Source: Phycisphaerales bacterium UBA2402 (GTDB taxonomy: Bacteria > Planctomycetota > Phycisphaerae > Phycisphaerales > UBA1924). Taken from it: a stretch of DNA of 9,663 nt. Of this stretch, positions 5,896 through 9,663 are shown one piece after another. The DNA lies in assembly GCA_002343715.1 (NCBI GenBank), contig DDSA01000176.1:1815-11477 (forward strand), in the 5' to 3' direction. The notes below the pieces were generated by a model. It searched no databases, was not told where the DNA came from, and saw only the letters and a program-made list of their open reading frames with translations. The translations under genes and the position numbers were made by a program. Positions within the stretch are counted from its first letter, which is position 1; each line of letters starts with the position of its first letter.

Positions 5896-7040
5896 TGGCC
5901 GGTTCTCGTGAGCGAGCAGACACACCCCGCGAGTTGCTTGATGCTATCTTGACCAAGTCCAAGAAACTCGGCCGTTCAGCGGCGATCATGGACCGGGACA
6001 TACTGAGCCGGATCGAGTATGTATGTCGTTGCATCAGCAACCGGGCAGGCGTTCGGCTGCTGATGGCCTGCATGCTGGCGAAGATCCACCGACCCGAGGT
6101 TGATCCTCGCAAACCGTACACCGAAATCGGAGGGAAAGACTGTTTCTCGGGAAGGACATACGACGAACAACACCTGAGCGGTTTCATCACGGAAAACCGT
6201 CTCCCGTGCAACAGCACCACCGCATTCCTGACCCCCGCTCTCCGTAATCAGGATGCCGTGCTGACAACACGCACGGTCCTCGTCGGCAGACCGCCGCAGG
6301 TTTATAACGACACGCTTCAACTGCTCGACGACGTGGCCAAGGGCCGTGTGAGCGCCGAGCAAGTGCTGATCGACACGCTCAGAGTCCTCGTACTTGTTCG
6401 CGATGAGAAAGAGGAACGCATGAACACACTTGTCGCGGCGCTCCGCCACGGCACTGACGCCTTGCCGCCGGCCTCGGAGCAGATCGTGACGCTTCTGCGC
6501 CAGCATCTGGCGTGCAGGCACTCAAGCCGCTTGCCGGTTCTGATTATCGCCGCGGCGTATTCGGTGGCGGAGAAGCAGTGGGGCGAGAGTGCCAAGCCGC
6601 TCCGAGGGCATTTGGCCGCCGATGAGCAAACCGGTGCGGGCGGCGACATTGAAGTATGTCTGACTAACGATCAGCGGGTGTGCACGATCTACGAGATGAA
6701 GTCGAAGCGTGTTTCCCGCGAGGACATCGATCGCGCTCTCCAGAAGATCGTGGCGTGCAAGCCGCGAATCGATAACTACATCTTTATCACGACGGACAGC
6801 GTGGACGTCGAGGTAGCCGAGTACGCCGCCGCGATGTACGAGCGGACCAACGGGACGGAGATTGTGATCCTCGACTGCATCGGATTTGCCCGCCACTTCC
6901 TCCACCTCTTCCATCGTCTACGTCTCCGGTTCCTCGATGCGTATCAACTCAAGGTGCTCAACGAGCCCGACAGCGCCGTGAATCAGCCGCTCAAGGAAGC
7001 GTTCCTGTCGCTCCGACACGCGATGGAATCGGACGGGTAG
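5892..7040 (+). CDS. Type II restriction endonuclease, SacI-like family
   Basis: ATG 5892 overlaps the methyltransferase stop (ATGA) and has GGGAG 5 bases before it, so translation is coupled; an ATG at 5769 would run inside the methyltransferase. The 382-residue product resembles SacI-family restriction enzymes as I recall them: ILSRIEYVCRCISNRAGVRLL (37-57), RKPYTEIGGKDCFSGRTYDE (73-92), LPCNSTTAFLTPALRN (104-119), VLVGRPPQVYNDTLQLLDDV (129-148), LRVLVLVRDEKEERM (163-177). A PD-(D/E)xK nuclease core is visible: GAGGDIEV (248-255) with D252, then IYEMKSK (266-272) with E268 and K270. It would cut unmethylated foreign DNA at the site the partner methylates. Whether the site is GAGCTC, as for SacI itself, is unknown; that sequence occurs in the window at 4612-4617 and 5737-5742, the second inside the partner gene. 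The nuclease call is secure, the subfamily likely. Confidence 0.82.
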   Translation: MMAGSRERADTPRELLDAILTKSKKLGRSAAIMDRDILSRIEYVCRCISNRAGVRLLMACMLAKIHRPEVDPRKPYTEIGGKDCFSGRTYDEQHLSGFITENRLPCNSTTAFLTPALRNQDAVLTTRTVLVGRPPQVYNDTLQLLDDVAKGRVSAEQVLIDTLRVLVLVRDEKEERMNTLVAALRHGTDALPPASEQIVTLLRQHLACRHSSRLPVLIIAAAYSVAEKQWGESAKPLRGHLAADEQTGAGGDIEVCLTNDQRVCTIYEMKSKRVSREDIDRALQKIVACKPRIDNYIFITTDSVDVEVAEYAAAMYERTNGTEIVILDCIGFARHFLHLFHRLRLRFLDAYQLKVLNEPDSAVNQPLKEAFLSLRHAMESDG

Positions 7041-7117
7041 GATTTCAGCCCTGACACCCCGGCGCCTTGTTGCATGTCCCCCGAGCCTCATAGCACGTTG
7101 ACTCCATAAACTCCCCC

Positions 7118-8503
7118 ATGCACCACACACACCTCTCGCGGCGTGAGTTCATCCGGCGGGCGTCGTTGGCCGGGGCGACGGCCGTGGTCGTCCCCGCGTG
7201 GGCGGCCACGGCCCGCACGAAGGACACGGTGCTGCGGGTGCTCTCCATCGGCGTCATCGGCACCATCGGCGGGGCCGACCGCAAGAACATCGCCGGCCAT
7301 CCCAACGCGAAGATCGTGGGCCTGTGCGACATCGACGCCCGCGCCCTGGCCGCGGCGGGGGCCGACCACCCCGACGCCTTCACCTGCGAGGATTACCGCG
7401 AGGCTTTCGACAAGCACGGCGACCAGTTCGACGCGGTCATCGTCGCCACGCCCGACCATTCACACTGCGCGATCATGACCCTGGCGCTGGCGCGGGGCAA
7501 GCACGTCTACGGGCAGAAACCCCTGGTGCAGCAGCTGGCGGAACTGGAGTTCATCGATGCCGCCGTGCGGGCGCGCCCCAACCTTGTGACCCAGACCGGG
7601 GCCCAGCGCATCGAGCACGCCGTCCGCCGCGCCGCGGTGGATATTCTCAAATCAGGGGCGCTCGGCAAGGTCATCGAGGTGCACATCACCTTCGGCGGCG
7701 GGGCGCTGACGGGGGGTCACTACTTCGCAGATGGAGTTCTGGGCGATCCGGTGGACCCGCCCCCCGGGTTCAACTACGACCTCTGGCTCAACGGGGCCGA
7801 GCACGAACCCTGCCGCCCCAACATGGTCGAGCGGCGGTGGCGCAGTTGGTGGAAGTACGGCGGGGGACAGATCGCGGACTGGTCCGTCCACCTCACCGAT
7901 GTCCTCATGTACGCCTTCCCCGAGTTGCAGACGCCGGCGAGCGTCTGCTCCCGCACGCCCACGCGCGATGTGTCGAACTTCCACGCCGACAAGGTCCTCT
8001 CCACGCTCACCTACCGCGTGGCGGGGGACCGCTTCGCCAACTCGACCTGCAACTTCTATTTCTACGACTCGCACATGAAGCCAGACCGTGCCCACCTGGG
8101 CCTGGGCGAGGGCGAGTGGCCCGGGGGCATTCAGACGATCGTGGTCTGCGAGGGCGGCACGCTTCTTTTGGGGCCGGAAGGCCCGCTCGAAATCTGGCGC
8201 GAGGGCGTCAAGACCGACGGCATGGCCTGGCCCGGACTGCCCACCTACGAGAAGTTCAGCCACTGGCACGCGTTTGTTGACAAAGCACTCGGCAAGCAGA
8301 CCCCGCACCTGTGGATGCCCTTCGCCATCGGCCTGCGGTGCACCGAGCCGGGCCTGCTCGCGGTGAAGGCGGCGAAATACCCGGGGCAGGTCCTGAACTG
8401 GGACCGCGCTTCGCTCACCTTCCCCAACCACCCCCGCGCCACCGCCGAGATCGTCCACAGGGATTACCGCCCGGGGTTCGAGCCGGTGCGGGTCAGTGCA
8501 TAA
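7118..8503 (+). CDS. Gfo/Idh/MocA-family oxidoreductase, Tat-exported
   Basis: The 461-residue protein starts with a twin-arginine signal, SRREFIRRASLAGATAVVV (7-25), so it is folded with its cofactor in the cytoplasm and exported, as is common for this family in planctomycetes. An NAD(P)-binding Rossmann domain follows: LSIGVIGTIGGADRKN (42-57), KIVGLCDID (65-73), DAVIVATPDHSHCAIM (105-120), GKHVYGQKPL (127-136) with the family Lys134 in a QKP rather than the commoner EKP motif. The C-terminal beta-sheet domain has WWKYGGGQIADWSVHLTDVLMYAF (244-267), where H258 is the likely catalytic base. Relatives oxidise or reduce sugars and sugar derivatives; the substrate cannot be told. No Shine-Dalgarno precedes ATG 7118. 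It stands 77 bases after the nuclease gene, is richer in GC and probably has its own promoter. Confidence 0.9.
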   Translation: MHHTHLSRREFIRRASLAGATAVVVPAWAATARTKDTVLRVLSIGVIGTIGGADRKNIAGHPNAKIVGLCDIDARALAAAGADHPDAFTCEDYREAFDKHGDQFDAVIVATPDHSHCAIMTLALARGKHVYGQKPLVQQLAELEFIDAAVRARPNLVTQTGAQRIEHAVRRAAVDILKSGALGKVIEVHITFGGGALTGGHYFADGVLGDPVDPPPGFNYDLWLNGAEHEPCRPNMVERRWRSWWKYGGGQIADWSVHLTDVLMYAFPELQTPASVCSRTPTRDVSNFHADKVLSTLTYRVAGDRFANSTCNFYFYDSHMKPDRAHLGLGEGEWPGGIQTIVVCEGGTLLLGPEGPLEIWREGVKTDGMAWPGLPTYEKFSHWHAFVDKALGKQTPHLWMPFAIGLRCTEPGLLAVKAAKYPGQVLNWDRASLTFPNHPRATAEIVHRDYRPGFEPVRVSA

Positions 8504-8527
8504 CGATCGAAACTCGTTGGAAAATGA

Positions 8528-8549
8528 GTCTGTCCGATCCCGGACGGAC
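8528..8549. terminator. Hairpin between convergent genes
   Basis: GTCTGTCCG (8528-8536) pairs with CGGACGGAC (8541-8549), nine pairs including one G-U, around the loop ATCC. It lies between the ends of the oxidoreductase (8503) and epimerase (8568) genes and could stop transcription from both sides. No T-run follows on the plus strand. On the minus strand only a weak TTTT comes a few bases later. Confidence 0.45.
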
Positions 8550-8567
8550 GGAATCAATGGAGGTTGT

Positions 8568-9542
8568 TCATTCCGGGTGTTGCGTTCGCATCCACTCCCA
8601 CTGCCTCCTCACACCCTCCTCGAACTCTGTCCTGGGCTCGTACCCGAGTTCCGCTCGCGACCGCGTGAGGTCCGCCCAGGTCCGCTCCACATCGCCGGGC
8701 TGCATGGGCCGGTGAGTGATGTTCGCGCTGCGACCCACCACGCGCGCGATGGCGGCGATCATGTCGCGCAGCGCAACGGGCGCGCTGTGCCCCAGGTTCC
8801 ACACGCGGTATCCGAACCGGTCGATGCGGTCCATCGCCGCCAGCACGCCGGCGGCGATGTCCGATGCGTAGGTGTAATCCCGGGATGATGTGCCATCTCC
8901 GAAGACCTCGATGGTCTCTCCACGCGAGATCCGCCCGAGGAAACGCGAGATCGCCAGGTCGGGCCGCTGCCGCGGGCCGTAGACCGTGAAGAAGCGCAGA
9001 CAGGCCGTGGGCATCTTCGTCAGGTGATGGTGCGTGAAGGCGAGCAGTTCGCACGCCCGCTTGGTCGCGGCGTACGGGCTGATCGGCCCGCCGACATCCA
9101 TCTCCTCGCGGAAGGGCGCCTCGGCGCTGTTGCCGTAGACCGAAGAGGACGAAGCGATGACCACCCGCTCAACCCCGTGCCGCTGCGATGCGGTGAGGAT
9201 GTTGGCCGTGCCCACGACATTCGCCGCGGCGTACCCCGCGGGGTCGGCGATGCTCGGCCGCACACCCGCCTTCGCGGCGAGGTGAACCACCGCACGGGGA
9301 GCGTGGGCCGCGAAACAGGCCCCGACCGCCGCGGCATCCACGATGTCGGCGTGGACAAACTCAAAAAGTCCGGGATTGTGTGTGGAGAGATCGTGAAGGT
9401 TCTGTCGCTTGAATTTTGGGTCGTACCAGGGATCAAGATTATCCAGGCCGATAACGCGTTCGCCGCGTGCGAGTAATGACGCGGAAACATGCCACGCGAT
9501 GAACCCCGCAGCGCCGGTGATAAGGATGGGTCGTTGTGCCAT
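8568..9542 (-). CDS. NAD-dependent sugar epimerase, UDP-glucuronate 4-epimerase-like (SDR)
   Basis: The 324-residue enzyme is an extended short-chain dehydrogenase/reductase that acts on nucleotide sugars in the cytoplasm. Features: the NAD-binding ILITGAAGFIAWHVSASLLARG (6-27), GLDNLDPWYDPKFK (32-45), VVHLAAKAGVRPSI (85-98), SSSSVYG (131-137), and the catalytic YAATK with Y157 and K161. LRFFTVYGPRQRPDLAISRF (182-201) resembles the RPDMA segment of UDP-glucuronate 4-epimerases, and FGDGTSSRDYTYASDIA is a typical substrate-side segment. It probably makes UDP-galacturonate for capsule, exopolysaccharide or lipopolysaccharide, although related dTDP- or UDP-sugar substrates are possible. ATG 9542 is chosen; a TTG at 9554 would add four residues. 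No Shine-Dalgarno is seen. It is convergent with the oxidoreductase and preceded by a terminator, so it is likely transcribed alone. Confidence 0.88.
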   Translation of the reverse strand: MAQRPILITGAAGFIAWHVSASLLARGERVIGLDNLDPWYDPKFKRQNLHDLSTHNPGLFEFVHADIVDAAAVGACFAAHAPRAVVHLAAKAGVRPSIADPAGYAAANVVGTANILTASQRHGVERVVIASSSSVYGNSAEAPFREEMDVGGPISPYAATKRACELLAFTHHHLTKMPTACLRFFTVYGPRQRPDLAISRFLGRISRGETIEVFGDGTSSRDYTYASDIAAGVLAAMDRIDRFGYRVWNLGHSAPVALRDMIAAIARVVGRSANITHRPMQPGDVERTWADLTRSRAELGYEPRTEFEEGVRRQWEWMRTQHPE

Positions 9543-9597
9543 GGGTTGTGTCAATGATCATGTATGACCCACTATCTTGTGCAGGTCGAGCAAAGAA

Positions 9598-9652
9598 CGC
9601 GCTCGCGTAGCGCGAAAAAAAAGCAGGGCGCCATCTGTGACAGCGCCCCGCT
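9598..9652 (-). terminator. Strong Rho-independent terminator of a minus-strand gene right of the window
   Basis: Read on the minus strand, AGCGGGGCGC (9652-9643) pairs with GCGCCCTGCT (9631-9622), ten pairs with one G-U, around an 11-base loop. It is followed by a run of T (the A-run at 9615-9622 on the plus strand). A second small hairpin, CGCGCT (9614-9609) with AGCGCG (9603-9598), follows directly. This implies a minus-strand gene ending just beyond the right edge and separates it from the epimerase gene. The remaining 9543-9597 should hold the epimerase promoter, but no clear boxes are seen. Confidence 0.8.
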
Positions 9653-9663
9653 GGAGGAGAGAG

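Noticed and set aside
7652..8557. Minus-strand open frame of 301 codons opposite the oxidoreductase
   Set aside because: It is a GC-driven shadow with no domain; the plus strand encodes a complete Tat signal and oxidoreductase.

Overview
The window is GC-rich DNA that reads like a planctomycete, probably a Phycisphaerae-type lineage. This is an inference from protein style: a Tat-exported Gfo/Idh/MocA oxidoreductase with a QKP motif, a large secreted protein with a Gly/Asn/Pro-rich tail, several genes with no clear Shine-Dalgarno sequence, and little long operon structure. No rRNA, tRNA, CRISPR array or insertion sequence is visible.

Layout from left to right. (1) 1-232 (+): the C-terminal end of a response-regulator receiver domain. 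(2) 413-2200 (+): a secreted protein whose N-terminal half resembles GH56 hyaluronidases, with the DxE catalytic pair kept, followed by a long low-complexity tail. (3) 2201-2571: a gene-free stretch with three successive hairpins, the last a textbook Rho-independent terminator, so possibly a small structured RNA. (4) 2572-4802 (-): in transcription order, tagJ/impE and tssE of type VI secretion, then a 108-residue unknown basic protein and a CusF-like copper-binding protein. A promoter-like sequence and a hairpin between tssE and the unknown gene suggest two transcripts. (5) 4918-7040 (+): a two-gene restriction-modification unit, a D12-class adenine methyltransferase overlapped (ATGA) by a SacI-type restriction endonuclease with a PD-(D/E)xK core. 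It is divergent from tagJ across about 115 bp that contains a perfect 7-bp inverted repeat. (6) 7118-8503 (+): a Gfo/Idh/MocA oxidoreductase. (7) 8568-9542 (-): a UDP-glucuronate 4-epimerase-like SDR enzyme, convergent with the oxidoreductase. (8) 9598-9652: a strong terminator on the minus strand, for a gene lying right of the window.

How the genes work together: the methyltransferase and endonuclease clearly form one defence unit, with locally lower GC than the flanking gene sampled. TagJ and TssE belong to the same contractile machine, but no sheath, tube, ClpV or membrane-complex gene is near them, so the secretion locus is split. The copper-binding protein and the 108-residue protein form a tight pair (2-nt gap). 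The two sugar-related enzymes at the right are probably independent. The most interesting items are the detached tagJ-tssE pair, the GH56-like secreted protein, the structured intergenic RNA candidate and the operator-like palindrome of the restriction-modification unit.
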